From NCBI RefSeq assembly GCF_047496725.1, contig NC_132982.1, positions 2,821,501 through 2,885,500 on the forward strand: 64,000 nt of DNA. The letters run 5' to 3'. This document shows, piece by piece, positions 23,594-37,681 of this stretch (its first letter is position 1; every line of letters starts with the position of its first letter). The position numbers and the translations under genes are program-made. Below the pieces are notes generated by a model, which saw only the letters and a list, made by a program, of their open reading frames with translations, ran no database searches and was not told the DNA's origin. This DNA comes from Anoplolepis gracilipes (Eukaryota; Arthropoda; Insecta; Hymenoptera; Formicidae).

Positions 23594-24940
23594 ATAAAAA
23601 TGACATATGAATTGGATCGGATCACGAAACGAGGGGATGTTGTTTCGAAACAAGCCGACTTAAATTACATTGTGATTGCGGCCGTCTCGAATGCACAGGC
23701 AGACAAAGACACGTGCAATTTCTTTGTATAAATTCAAAATTTGCGCGCTAAGTATAAAAAGAAAGAAATGTCTCTACTCAGAAATATTATATGAAAAAAT
23801 GCGTCCTCTAAATATTGAATTTTAAACTTTAGAATTTAAGAAGTTTTGTATTTTAACGGTGAAGGAAATTTCATGTAATTTTGAATGATATAGATTAGTA
23901 TACGGATAAACAGAGAGTCGGACCGAAATAAAGCGAAACAGATACATTTTCTTTCTTTCCAAGCTCTCTCGCCTTCAAAAGAGACGCTTCCAAAATTTTT
24001 TACCAATAATTACTTATTCTTTTTACTGACAATTTGTTTTGAGAAGAATGTATAGGCCCGGCTTTAAATAAGTAAAAATAGCTGTAAAAAATAGAGAGAT
24101 ATGATTCTATAGGAGTTTTTTTATATAGACTGTTTTTAACTTAAGGAAAAATTATTTAATAATAATTTAAGTCCTCATATAATTATTCTTGTACGTTTAA
24201 GTGAATTGTCTCCTTTTTAGATATTCTATATATTATAATGTATATATAATTAAGTGTAAAAATGACTTTTATGCATTTGCCAACGTGTCAACATACCCAT
24301 GACTGATGTAGCCAAATGTAAAAGTTTAGGATCGCCCGCGCGATACACACACACATACGCGCACGCACATAAATATATTATATATATTATATATATTATA
24401 TATATATATATATATTTATGCTAATTAAATATAAATAAATTAAGGATTTTGTTAGGATACCTGGATTTTGTTCCGAGTCTATTCACCTGGTTAGGTGAAT
24501 TCGTAGATTATTTCGCGAAATGTTGCGGACAAAAAAAATAGATTTCCGAAAAACATATCCTCGAAATCGCATCGCGTTCGCCCGATTTCTTACGATACTT
24601 ACAATGTACGTGACAAAAGAGACATAATAGTTAATGTCTCCTGCGGTGTATATAATGTATATTTCCATGTCATATCGCAAGCAAATAAATTCATTTGCAG
24701 TAAGACACATCGAATGTTTGATAAGTAAACATTTCTTCCTTCCTTTCATAGCTTTCCATAATTATATCATTATCAAATTATTAGGAAAGATATGTAGCAA
24801 ATATTGTACAAAACATATTTTATTAAAAAGATCTAGATATATAAGGAATTAAGTGATTCAACACTTATAATAAATTGATTTACATCAGAGTGTCATTTTA
24901 ATCAATAAAAAGCCGAGGTCACCTCTTATATATGTATATA

Positions 24941-24982
<42 letters not shown>

Positions 24983-25631
24983 AAATTTGAACGATGTTAA
25001 TCTTAAAGAATACTAAAAAAATATCTGTACAAATAATATATTAGTGAAGAAGTATGAAATAAAAGTAGTTTAATAAAGTATAAAAACTTTTATAAATTTT
25101 CGAATAAATCGATAATCAACACAATTTTACAAGATTATTACAAGGCATTATTGTAAAAAAGCTATTGTATTTAAACATTCAAAGTACTAATTTTTTACTT
25201 TTTGATGACAATAATTTATCAATTAAATGATATTTTTCTGTAAACATAAATCTTTATGAAGGTAAATGCATTTCATTATTATATAAGAATAAAAATGTTT
25301 ATACAATCGTGATCCTTAGATACTTATATCTCTTTTATAATTAATTTGAATTAATAATATTTATCATTCTTTCCGTTTGAAGACTTTACAGTGTTTATTC
25401 TCGCACATGCAGACGTTTTCTCTCAAAGCATCATCATCATACCACAGTACAACTTTATCGATCAGTCAGTTTTACCGGTTTTCTTTTCCTAAATTTGACA
25501 AGATTTCAAAAAATTTTAATCAACAGAAATGACGTTAATTTGTCGAACCCTCGGAATTTCTTAATCGAATAAATTATTGGGCACGATCAAATACATTGTC
25601 GATTGTGTTACACTTTATAACGAGCGTTTAC
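23594..25631. other. Convergent intergenic region / 3' UTRs
   Basis: It lies between the stop codons of two convergent genes. It is AT-rich with (TA)n tracts near 24372-24416 and 24930-24985. A minus-strand AATAAA (25394-25399) lies about 235 bases past the NADK stop. A short plus-strand ORF near 23600-23730 is not supported. Confidence 0.5.
23927..23932 (+). terminator. Candidate poly(A) signal of the TGF-beta-propeptide gene
   Basis: AATAAA lies 334 bases after the stop codon. Other AT-rich candidates follow near 24430, so the actual cleavage site is uncertain. Confidence 0.35.
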
Positions 25632-28600
25632 CTAGCTATCGCGATCGAAGGAATCTAAAGTGTCATTACTGGATGAATGGGCGAGATCGCTTAATTCGTC
25701 CAAATGCTTCTGCCGCTTCCTGACGTTCCAGTGTAGACATTCCGCTAGAGAATCGAACCAGTCGGTGATTTGGTCGGCTGCGCAAATACTAGGCACTGGG
25801 TATATGGAAGTAGTTACCCTCAAGCTGAAAAATTATGCACAATTATCCGATTGAATTAACGTGATTAAATTAATCGATTGCAAGCGAAAGCTTTTTATGA
25901 TCACATTAAAATCTTACTTTATATTTAACAAACTCATTTTACCAGCAAAATAAATCTATTTTGTTTTTAATATTTTTATGACAGTAAAGCTTAATAAAAA
26001 ATAATTTATATATTTATTTTGATAAAAAAAATGTATACATTTTTATGTGTGAGAAAGTATTTACTTGCAATGATCTCTGTTTGTGAAAAGCGAAAAAATT
26101 TTCAGTATTTGTATAAAAGAAAAAAAAAAGAAAAAAAAAAAAAAATAATGTTTATATAGCAAATATAAATAATGAAACATGAAATACCCAACACCCTGCG
26201 GAACAGCCAACGTCTCGCTCCAAGGAGGTGGTAATTCTATTGAAATGTCTTAAGAAATGACCAGAGGAAAGAGAATACATTAAAATCCCGGGAGGAAACG
26301 AATATAAGCATAGAATAGTTTAGAAAAATGAAAATGGAAATTGCATAAAGTACGATAAAAACTAAAACCAATCGAAATAAACTTATCGCTAGATATTGTC
26401 GCTTGATGGTATGGCGCCTTGTGATGTTTATCGAGCTTTCGAAAAAAGAGTTAACCACACGAATGTATCGCGTAATGCGACAAGGCACAGTTAGAGAGAA
26501 AGGCGAAAAAACGACGACGCTCTTTTTACAAAAGCAGGACAAACCTGTCACCGACACGCAGCTCTTGCTGGTTGCGACCGTCGAAGGAGACGTAGGCTGT
26601 GCTGCGGGCATTGCTGTTTGCCTTTATCTGAAAATAATTGTAGAAAATGCAGGCGATTAGACAGAGCTGTCGAGCGCCTCGGTTTTACCTGTCACCGTGG
26701 AACAGTTCCTGTCTACTTCTACCGTCGAAGGACACCCACGAGGTATTCCTGCTGTCGGGTGAAACCGAGATCTGCGGTGAAAAGTAAGACCGTCGTATAT
26801 TAACAGCGGTACCGTCGCGGCTCGTTAGGCTCGAAATAACGTGTCAATTTTTTTTCAGCTAAAACTCGTCACGCTGCTTATTGAATCTTTTTTTTTATAG
26901 ATTCCGTCATTATGTTTTTTTTAAATTACCGATGCATACAAGAGACTTTTTTTCGAAACATTGAAAACCTTGATGAATGAATACATTTAATAATTTAGAA
27001 ATTTTTATTCATTTCTTTTGTGTATTATTATGAAAATAATTTTTTTCCTTTCATTACAGGTTTTTTGCCAGAAGAAACGAGTAATTTCTGGTATAAATTC
27101 TGATATTTGGAAAACTTTTGAGTTAAAACTTGGGGCAGCGCACAGTCTGGGAATGTGGGCGACATTCATCTGAACCAGGTTTCCTTTTATGGGAAATTGA
27201 CATGGTCCATACGTCTCGGAGGACGCGAGATAAAAGAACTTTTATCAATTTATACGAAAATGCTGTGTATCAGATGCTAATATCTGTTATAAATCTTAAA
27301 AGAAACAAACAGAAGTTGCTTCAAACTTTATAAAAGTTAGCTGAAAGAGACGTTCTCTTTAGTTAGTCAGAAATTTTTAATCAGCAATAGCTGGCGTAAA
27401 CCAAATTAACGTTTCGATTAGCGTCGAGAAGATTTAAAAAAGCTACCTTGAGCTCGACTCCAGCAGGTACGACGATCGGCCTGAAGGACAAAGAGTGAGG
27501 GCAGATCGGTGTGATCATAATAGCAGGAACTGAAGGATGAATCATGCTGGCTCCAGCAGCGACCGCGTAAGCAGTTGATCCGGTTGGGGTGCTCACGATC
27601 AGGCCATCACCCTGGACGCTTGTCACGTGCTTGCCGTCGATGAATAGATCGATGTTCGATAGGTAAGGTGAGGGTCCTCTATCCACCACAACTTCATTCA
27701 ATACCAAGAGATTAGTGGGTGGTTCAGTCGGTTGACCCTCTTCGTTTTTGCGAACGATGATGCATCTTAGACGACTCCTCAAGGTTAAAGCCGCATGACC
27801 TGGTGCCGGGAGGCGAAAAATTATAAACTTGACTACGAATGAACAATCCAATAAATCGACAGCTAACCTTCGAGAACGTTGGTCACTTGCTCCTGAAAAT
27901 TGTCAAACTCGAAAGGGGTGAGGAATCCCAAGGAACCAAGGTGAAATGCCATAACAGGTGGCACTGATTGCTGGAACAGCAGACTGGCATAAAGAAGTGT
28001 GCCGTCCCCTCCCAAGCAGACTATAAAGTCAATTTTATCCTGAAAAAATAATGGGTCTGATCAATTTGAAGGAACCCAAAAAATGGAGATTAATAAATTA
28101 ATTGTAAAGTTTATTATAATATTTGTTTGTTGTATACCACAATTGCTTATTTTTTATCGTACGATAAATAATAACTGCGTCAAATTTGATTCATATAAAT
28201 GTGTAAGCTTTATATTTTTCGATGAGAAACACATATCGAGAAAAATTCTAACTTGTATAACTTTACAATATTACATACTTGCAATTCATCCGTGCCGTCT
28301 CTAAAGGTTTGTAATTTATCACGCACTCCTTGAAATCTGGGGTCCCTGGCCAAAGCTGGATCTTCGAGAACAGATGCCTCTACATAAACCACCATCCGCT
28401 TTTCCTGTATTCCAGAAATTTCAACATTATTATGACAAGCATAACTAACGCTAAGTAATATAAATGACAGTCTCGAGGTCAAAGAGAACTTTCGGCATTG
28501 TATTTTTAATACTAGAGAAGATATAAGAATAATAGTTCACGGGTTAAGGACGATTTCTCTTTTATACTAATAGTCATATATCTGTCAAGTTAACGATGCG

Positions 28601-31600
28601 TATAGTTAATGCGTTACAGAGTGCAACTGTCATACATAAAAATGACGATGTATTTTTAACATGTGAATTAAATCTAAAAATAGTGGACTCTAATACTGAA
28701 ATTAATAATATACTTGAAAAAGATACGGATTGGTAACAAGGACAGTTTTTTTCTTTTCTTCCATTTCATGTAAATAAAGCGAATTAAATTTTTTGCACAT
28801 GTTTTGTTACGGAAAGTGGATATTTACGTCAATCAACTGCGGACAAGCTAATCAACGTCCCTCGCGAGATAAAGTTATTATCGTAATCTTTTGAAATGTC
28901 AATTATAAACAGTTTATTAACGGTTTATTTACCTCTATCAGCCATGTGACCATTTGAACAAACGGTGGCAGGACTGACGAATCGCGGACTTTCTTGATGA
29001 CCAGAACGGTGAGCGGTGGTTTGTACCATGTCAACCTCTGTGAGGCTGGATCCTGAATGGTCCTGTGCAACAAAATCGTTATTAGATTGTCTAATATCTT
29101 AATCATAGGTCACATTAAAATCTTGCTACACATGTGTCTTTTTATATTAAATTTTATGTTCAACAGAGTATCGTGTAAAAAATGCTTATCGTCATACACA
29201 CACACACACAGGTGCAAGAGTATGGTACCTTATACGTCAGGGGGAATAAAATTTGGATTCGTGCTGGCGATTTGATCGCCCGATTCTATGGGCCTCGTCT
29301 AATTATTCGTTAGCCACCGCGTTACATCCTCTACAGCTGACCAGAAACAATCGAAGTGTAGGAACAAAGGTAATGACTTATGAAATGTAAAAAAGCAATT
29401 GATGCACGATTGTCGCTTACGATTAATATGATGATTACATTACTGTATTACGGCACAGAGTCTTTTATGCGCCGACTGCAAGGCTGCAAATTCAATGTTT
29501 CGTATGGAAAAATCATCAAACAGGGCTCTCTAGTAGATAAATATAAGTTGTAAACTTTTCTAGTAAATATCAGTCGTAAAGAAAAAGAAAACTAAATACT
29601 AATAGCTGATATTTTTTTTCAATATTTTTTTATTCATCTGCAAATACTGTGATTGAAAGGCATACATTCAAAAGTGATACTTAAAATATATTTAAAGAAA
29701 AATCAACAGAGTCGCGGATGTTGCAATTTTTTTGCAGCTTACAATCGGTTAAAGATATACTGTCAGTACTGTCAATAAAATGACAAATTCGCGGCAGTCT
29801 ACTTGATGATCAATCAAGGTATGACGCGAAAATCAACACGCGTTAATTACACACGAATCTTTTTTACTGCTAGACACAATTGAAACAAACACGCATGCGT
29901 TTCCACTGATCCGAGTCGCGGCAAACTTATTATTCTCCATCGAATACTTGTTAATAAAATTATAATTAAAAATCGGAGCTATCTATGTTAATAAGCCGCT
30001 AAAATTGGTCGAATAATCTTAGAATATTTATGTGTTATAATATAATCGATAATTTTGTCTCGTATACCGATAAACTTCCACGAGGATCATCAAAACAAAT
30101 GCAAGTAGCGTGTTTTGATGATACTAATAATATTTTAGATAACTTTTAAACACCCTTTGAGAAAAAAGAAAAACTGATTAATGAATTTACGAAAAAAATA
30201 TCTCAGACTTTACATTCACAATAATTCAACAATATCTAAACACTTATCACAATCTGTGTAAGACTTTTTGCTCCCTTTCCATCGAAACTTTAGTCACGCC
30301 GGTAAATTTAAATAACAAGTAAACAACTCTCTGCAACCGATGAAAAACGTACCGGAGAATTAATTAGCGAGCAAATTAAAAAGTATCGCGTACTTTCGAT
30401 CGACGAAAAAAAAAAAAAAAAAAGACTCACATCTTGATTCCAACCATGATAGCACCGGCTGAGCGACGCAAGCTTACTGATCATGCAACTACAGTAAGAC
30501 GGACATTTAAGCACAAACGCTGCGCACGCGCGCGTGTATATCACGTGCACGCGCGGGAAATCGCATCATCAATGTTTTGTCGTTGTACATACACGAGGGT
30601 TCAACAATTTCTTCCGCATTTTTCGGAGACAGGAGAATCTTGGGCGATTTTTGTTTAACGATAGAAAAGTGAAAATTCTTTTTTTTTTTACATTAATTTT
30701 TCATGAGAAATTTTGCATTTTTCCTCCTCTAGGAAAATTTGACGCGATTGCTGCCTGGAATTCAGAATTATTAAAAGGAGAATTTTCGGCGAGTTGTATT
30801 TTTCTTTACATTGCATCTATTGGTCAAATAAAACTATTTTTTTATCTTTAAAATTATATGTATAAGTCGTGACTTTGTCATGGAATATTGTATTTATAAT
30901 CTTTTGCATTTACAATTACTAAGCGTTTTCAGTCGAAATGCATGAATATCTAAACGCGATACGTCGAATCGGAAATATCTAATAATTCCGGAAGTGTACA
31001 GGTCAACCTTGACAGAATGCAAACATTCGAAAATACTTCAAATACAGAAAGACATTTCTCATTTCTTATAACAATATATATTTCATAAAAAAATTGCTTT
31101 TTGTGCCATTTACTAGTATACAACGTTTGATCCCAAAATATTTTTCAGTGTGCAAGTTACAAGTTAATTTAATTGATGTGAAGAGCGTCGATTTTTCATA
31201 CATAAAGTGAAAAATTTTATACGTAAAGTTAACACTATGTAATAAATTAAAACCATCCAAAATTAAACTTTCAACTAATTATATGAAATCAACCTAATTG
31301 TGCAGAGTTAATGCCACAAAATTAGATAATGTAATAATAAAAAGTTTACATAATAATTAACCTAATAATTAAGTGATGAAAGAACCGTAACTAAAAATTT
31401 TGTAGAGATTGCAAAAATGTTATCTCACGTGTGTATAATACACTTAAAATGCTGCCTTGGAGTGCGATGTCGCGCTTAGTCATCATTCCTTGCAAAAAAA
31501 AACGCAAATGAATTTACTGTCGATCGTTTCTGATATATTCAACATTTACTATATGAACATCACGATTAGCATTTCAATTTGATTGTTTGGTAATGAAGAT

Positions 31601-33084
31601 GATTTTATACTTTTCACACTAGAGTATAAGCAAATGTCGTTCGACAAGTAATAACGCAGCCGCAACTTTTTTTTAACCATTTTTATTAAAAAAAAAAATG
31701 ATTAAATTTTAATCTATGATTGATTAGTATCACGTGATCTTAAATTAACGGTGCGATGCGATCGGAAATATTTCTTCTGTAACTTGATTAGTCAATGGAG
31801 AATAAGAGTATGCAATATTGCAATATAATAAAATGGATAGATAATAATAAAATATTTTAAATGTCGGAAATAAAATGGTAAAGAAATTTTCGATAAAATA
31901 TAATAAATAAATAATTAAAATAATAAATATTAATAAATTAATTAATTGCACTTTTAAATGTTTCATGTAAATGTGAGTTACTTACATAACCATCGCGGAA
32001 TTCTTCATGATACGTCCACATGGCCCGAATGTTTGAACGGGATTGGGTGCGTTTAGGCTTCTTGTTCTTCTGTAAAAACAAAAATAAACAAGTGTATTAG
32101 ACACGAGAGAGATGTCATTGGATTAGCTGTTTAATCTCGTTTCATTGAACAAGATAGAGACCTAACCAAAAGAGTTCAACTCGAGACCCTGACCTCCATA
32201 TAATGATGTTTTTTTTATTCATTTCTTTCTCATTTATTCTATAGAAAAAGTGTCCAAACAATTGGAAAATAAATCCTTCTTTTATTAATATATTTTTAAA
32301 AAAGCTGTAAAACACTTAGAGCTATTACATCGCGTGTTCCTTTTAATTATATTTTAGAACAATGTATTATCAAGTACATGCATATTAGTGATCATAAAAA
32401 AATTAATATTTACACAATCAACTGCACACGTGTTGCGTATTGTTCACGTTGAGTCAAAGTAATTATTATCCTGTAGTAATTATTGTTACTTATCGATATA
32501 TGAACAAGTTTCAATTCTGCGTTTTAAGCACACTAGATAATTTTTTTCTTTATCATATTGCCTGCGTCATATTAATTTTATGACTTCAACAGAAATTATG
32601 TATAACTATGAGGTGGACGCACCTGATGAGGAAAATACATTTTAGAATACAAGCTGTTACAATTTTCGTTCCATAATTTTTGCATTGTAATTGAGTGTAA
32701 TCGATGACGCAAAAGTTATGTGACTACACGCGACTATATATATATATATATACACTAAAATTTCTCCTAAATATTATGAAATATTAGTAAATATCTTAGT
32801 AAAAATACCTTAGATGTATTTTTCTAATAATAAAATAACTCTCGTCAGATTTTAAACTTCCTTATCGAGCGGCAGTGAATTATGAATTGCTAATAACACT
32901 TTGAAATTGCTTTCTTATCATTTGTTAGAAAAAAATGGTCAAGAATAGTCTACCTGAGGATACGATTTCGAAAATTATTCTCCATCGCCGAATCATTCCA
33001 TCCATCGTTTTCCTCGATGTCGTCGTAAACAAAGTGGTGTGCATTGACGTCATAGTCATGCGAGAACGAAAGCTGATCCGTCAT
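25632..33084 (-). CDS. NADK: NAD kinase (core exons, isoform starting MTDQLSF)
   Basis: Phosphorylates NAD to NADP using ATP; animal enzymes of this family are cytosolic. Exons on the minus strand: 32954-33084, 31986-32069, 28933-29062, 28279-28404, 27868-28039, 27447-27799, one of 26689-26771 or 26545-26627, and 25632-25824. All phases agree and give 423 residues, close to the human enzyme at about 446. Family marks visible: RRTRSLNAPNPVQTFGP near the N-terminus, IQDPASQRLTW, the GGDGT motif at about 167-171 in LGGDGTLLYASLLF, the NE motif at about 249 in LNEVVVDRGPS, GDGLIVSTPTGSTAYA at about 278-292, SFRPIVVPAGVELK, VSFDGR, and the C-terminal DWFDSLAECLHWNVRKRQ. The acidic loop before the NE motif is shorter than in vertebrates. 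Alternative first exons further upstream are listed separately. Confidence 0.97.
26545..26627 (-). CDS. NADK: NADK mutually exclusive exon, version A
   Basis: 83 bases between TTATTTTCAG and AG|GTTTGT. It encodes IKANSNARSTAYVSFDGRNQ and then QELRVGD before a split Ser codon. It aligns residue for residue with version B at 26689-26771: same length, entry phase 0, exit phase 2, shared VSFDGR core. Either can join LK at 27447 to LRVTTSIYP at 25824. Confidence 0.9.
26689..26771 (-). CDS. NADK: NADK mutually exclusive exon, version B
   Basis: 83 bases between TTCACCGCAG and AG|GTAAAA. It encodes ISVSPDSRNTSWVSFDGRSR and then QELFHGD. This version is closer to the vertebrate sequence (SPEARNTAWVSFDGR). 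Only 61 bases separate it from version A, and inclusion of both (166 bases) would shift the frame. Confidence 0.92.
30431..30447 (-). CDS. NADK: NADK candidate alternative first exon, MVGIKM start
   Basis: ATG GTT GGA ATC AAG AT followed by a GTGAGT donor, phase 2. It joins directly to 29062 to give MVGIKMTIQDPASQ and a 357-residue isoform lacking the FGP segment. It lies downstream of exon 31986-32069, so that exon cannot be included. The donor is strong; promoter evidence is lacking. Confidence 0.5.
32330..32645. repeat. Dispersed ~310-bp repeat, copy 1
   Basis: Shares in order with 46908-47195: TTACATCGCGTGTTC, TTTAATTATATTTTAGAACA, a CTGTA-TAATTATTGTTA block, CACTAGATAATTTTTTTCTT, CAGAAATTATGTA and AGGTGGACGCA-CTGA-GAGGAAAAT. 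Same orientation, with small indels. No open frame. Confidence 0.75.
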
Positions 33085-35010
33085 CTTGTCATTAAATAAT
33101 GCATAACTTTTTTTACAAAGGTAAAAAGAAACGACGTGTGCACGCGAAATACTTTAAGAAATATTTATCAAACAGTCAGACACTTATTGATTCGACTGAA
33201 TTGTTTTATCACCACCGATGAAGACTGTAACCAATTCGATAAGATATCAAGACTCATCGTGAGTTAACGAATTTTGATATCTTAAAACGTCATTAAAATG
33301 CAAGATGCACGCGTGAATAACATGCTTAGATTGTGTTGTTAGCGAGTGTTGCCAAAATCGTTTATTTTGAGATCGCGGATGCTAAAATTAATTCAATTCC
33401 GCGCTTTTAAATACGAATAAACTCGTCATCAGAATTTAAAGAGCGCGTCTCATGTACAAAGGAAATACGAGTCGCTATACGTTTTCGATACGATTCGTTC
33501 CGTTATGGTTAATTAAGGGATCAGGAAGATAACCGCTCGATACATTTCTCTTATTTGAAACTTTCTTTCGTTTACTCGCGACCTGTTGAAAATTGCTAAG
33601 CAGATGGCTCTCTTCAAACATTCTGTAATTTCACGGTTACAAAGTACGCGACTTTCACGATCGGATTTCTAAACCTCCTTCTCTCATTCATTTCCGAGTG
33701 AATGCCTAAAATTCTAAGGATCTCGATCTCGTTCCGAGGTGATGACACATTACATTAAAGTGGGGTCCTTCGTGAAAAGGAGTCTTGGAAAGTACAGCTC
33801 GAGGACAAGCTTTCCCTCTTCCGAAGGTATCAATCGAGATGAGGTTTCAACCAGGTAGATTTTACAACTCTCGCTCTCTATCATTATATATACTCTATCT
33901 CAAGCGAAAGAGAAAATTTTCGCGACCATCATATAACGGAGTTATATATCTTAATTGAAATGAAATGTGACAACATCACGCATGATTGAAGTGCATAGCG
34001 CGGATACTCGCGTCGAGAAGAGAGGCACATTTGCATGAAGAGAAAAAAAAGTTTTACCGCTATGTCACAATCGATATTCACAGCCTTGAACTTTGTTCGT
34101 CAATCATCTGGACCACGTTTGTCTTTTAGACTCATGACACGCAAACAAATTGCTCGCGCGAGCGAGTCATTTTCCTGCTCACTGTACCGATGACAAATAA
34201 GACCACTTGGCGCACTGATATTGAAATTGTTATACGCAATATCGAAGGCACGAAAGAAACTCGGCTGTGTGAGGATGAATCTCTTTCTGGTTTCTAAATA
34301 AATTGACGTCACCCGGACACACGTGAGAACGACGACCGAGTGGCGAGATGGCCGAGCGCGAAATGAGAGTCTCTCGCCGATCCACGATGAATCGTCTGAT
34401 TCCCTATCTCTGGCGGTCGGTAATAATTCGCGCATCGTGCGATTTTCGTGTCGATGCTGCAGGTGGTAACCTTCCGCTGCAGCGGACGATGCCGAGAGAT
34501 CATTTCAAGTGCCCGAGACGCGAGATGCATGTGTTACGTCGATATATTTTTGTCTCGTACCTCCTCGACGATAGTAACGTAGCTGATGTCTTTTCGCCTC
34601 GAGGCGCACATGCTGTGACGTAAGAGCAAATCCCTTTCTTCGTGTGAAGAAAGCGATTTGCACGATTACGAGAGCGAGTGCGACGGCATCCTTGAAAGTC
34701 CACTCGACTATGATATAAGTGCGAGATTTTGTTAATGTAATTATTATTGTTAATGATCTGTGTCAAGATACTTTTTTCCTTCAATTCCATCATACTTGAC
34801 AAATTACCGAGGAGAAGAGACACTTGTTCTCGATCTAGTCCTCATTGATGCAAGTTCAATTTTTCACAAGTATAATATTTTATTCGGCACGTGCTTTTCA
34901 TGTTTATTATATTGACATACGCTCATTACATTTTATTATACTCATGTATCCATAACCGGTTTAAGTAATATCAGTCACACGGTCCTCTTTTAAGCGATAA
35001 AGATATTTCT

Positions 35011-35046
<36 letters not shown>

Positions 35047-35709
35047 GTGGTGTAGTTAAATAAATACGTGCCTAAAATATTTATTAATTATAATTATAAA
35101 ATTTAGATAAATGTCGTGATAATTGTTAACGTCAGGCTGGATAGAATCTTGGGACACAGAAGGTTCGGTCGAGTAAGACAAAGATCTTGACGAAGAGATG
35201 ATCTGAAAAATGACGCGTTTCGCTCGAACCGCTTGTTTCTGTAATCGATTACATCGAACGTGAATTCCTGAAATTCCGACGAACAGCGCGAAGGAGGCGT
35301 CATGCGCGCGCAAGTCCATCGTGCTCAAAAGCCGGATCGAAAGGAATGTGTGCGGCGAAAGGTTCTCGAACGCATTCTCGCTCTCGAAGAGAAGAACAAA
35401 AAGTGCCCCTGCGGCGATTCAAGTGGCCAGGTATTCGGATGCGCGTGCAGTTAAATGTCACTTAATGAATAATCTTTAACGCATCCCTCCTTTCGGACGA
35501 AAGGAAAGAAAAGTTAGGTGAATTTTATAATCCCGATCGTGTTTACATCGAGGAAAGACGGTACGTTCTTTTCTTTTTGAGACGAGATACGAGTAGTTAT
35601 ACGGCAACAAAAGAAATTATCTTCCATCTCACGATACCTCAATTCAGCCTCGTCCATTCAGCAACCAGAAACGTCTCTTGACAAACAGGTGAAGGAGAGA
35701 AAGAGAGAA

Positions 35710-35789
<80 letters not shown>

Positions 35790-37681
35790 ACGATGTTGGC
35801 GCGATAATTAGAGCGATGTGGAACAACACGCTTTAAGGCACGCTTCGGCACTGACATACCACGAGGAGGAAGGTGTCGAGTATCGGCGACGTGGGTCTCG
35901 CGTAGGTCGTGAACGCCGGCGTCGTGACGCCCAGACGTACGCACGCAGGCGCGGGCAATAATCAATTCCCAGCACGCAACCTATTTGTTTTGCTTCTAGA
36001 CCCATTGAACTCCTTCACGCAACTTTCGTCTCGACTTGTCAATAAAGCGAGAAATATCACCGACAGAAACCCGCTAAAATATATTTCATTTCTAGAAATA
36101 ATAATCCAAGAATCTTCACGACAATTTCAAACTCGTATTATTGCATTTAATATTTATATAATTTTTTAAATAAAAGTGTTTAAAATAACTGAAGTTGGTT
36201 CCAATTTGCGCGTTGAATAGTTCATAATTTTTTTATAAAACCATTTTTATATCATATTTGTATTATATAAATATTATAAATGATATAATATAATTTTATA
36301 TCATTTCGTAATATTCTCTATATTTCTAATGACTTTTTTTATATTCCATCTAAAAATTTAAAAATAATTAATAATTTTTTTTTTTGCGCTAAATTAAATT
36401 ATTATTATATTATATAAGTGAACCTTGATGTCTCAAAATCTAGTAGTAATCCAGTAAGATGATAATAATGTCAGTGGCATGGCAAAAGTGTTGAGCAAGC
36501 TACTGTAAGTTGTATCTCGTATTACACATACGAGTTGAAATCAAATTACGTGATTTCAATTTAATTGCGAAATTAAACAGCCAGTGATTTCGTGTTCTTT
36601 CGCTGTCCCTTTTTTAGTAACAATTTTGCAATAATCGAAATAACATCCTGATCAATTAAGGCGATTGTGTTTATAAACAGCATTATATGTTAGAAACATT
36701 GCTGTATCATTTGTTGATCAATTACGTATGCTTTTTGCAAAAGTTTAAATCAAGATTGCGTATTATATCTTGATATAAAAAACTAGACATATATATAATT
36801 AACAATATGAAAAGATCTTTCGGGAATCAAATTTCGAGTTTCTTGGATGAGGGCCAGATAAGAGGATATTTTCACTGTAACATTCTAAACTGATAACTTT
36901 AGCAACTGAAGAGCCAAAAGTAAATCAAATTCTACAGAGTAAAAATATCTACGGTATCTGTTTCTCAGATATATTGTAATTTACAATTTTTAATCCGGTT
37001 AAAAAAGCACACACGCGAACTTTAAATTATCAAACTAATTTAAAATTTTATCCGACCTCGTTGAATTAACTCTATAACGGCGCTTAAATTTTGTTTCGAC
37101 GAGCTGTTGAAAATATTTGCGATAAATTTTTAAAGAGCGTGTGTGTCCAAACAGACGGCACGATTCAAAGCGGTGCTTATCTAAGAAGCTACTGTGTTTC
37201 TATCCCGGGAATCGAATCCGAGCCTCTTGAATGAGAGCCAGATCCCCTGGTCGATATCGGGGTTGAAATCGCTTATATTATTTCACATGATCGTATCAAC
37301 GCTAACTAAGAAAATATTACAATTTATCTTGTGTAATTAGACTTAATTAATTAAAAAGTTATTCATTACATGTGTAGGAGCAATTAAGTAAATTGTACTG
37401 GAAAAGCAAATAAAAAAAATCTAGAAGGCTAAAATTCTCGTAGAAAAATATTAAAGTTTATTTTGCAATTAAAATTAATTCTTTAATTAATTACTTATCC
37501 TACATACTCAAAGAGCAATCCAATAAATTGCACTGTAATGTAAAATAAAAAGTCTCTAGTACCGATAAAAATACAATAAATTGCAATCTTTTAAGTAATC
37601 TGGAAAATAATGATTAGAGACCGATTTGTTCTTCGCTGTTTCTTTCTTTCTCGTAATTTCTGATGGACTTTTTCTACTCAC
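33085..37681. other. 5' intronic region of NADK, no gene seen
   Basis: GC-richer DNA at about 34000-34680 and 35150-36000 has short open frames without family resemblance. It includes a roughly 28-base A run at 35016 and a (GA)n tract at 35719-35786. A minus-strand donor-like GTATGT near 35860 would put a stop codon at the NADK junction, so it is not a coding first exon. Confidence 0.45.
35719..35786. repeat. (GA)n microsatellite, about 68 bp
   Basis: Pure GA tract, preceded by an interrupted GAGAAA stretch from about 35697. Confidence 0.95.

Noticed and set aside
23597..23731. 44-codon plus-strand frame starting MTYELDR
   Set aside because: Follows an in-frame stop, lies in the probable 3' UTR, and has no support beyond being open.
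35808..36005. Minus-strand frame with a GTATGT donor considered as another NADK first exon
   Set aside because: Joining to exon 32069 in its reading phase creates a TGA stop at the junction.
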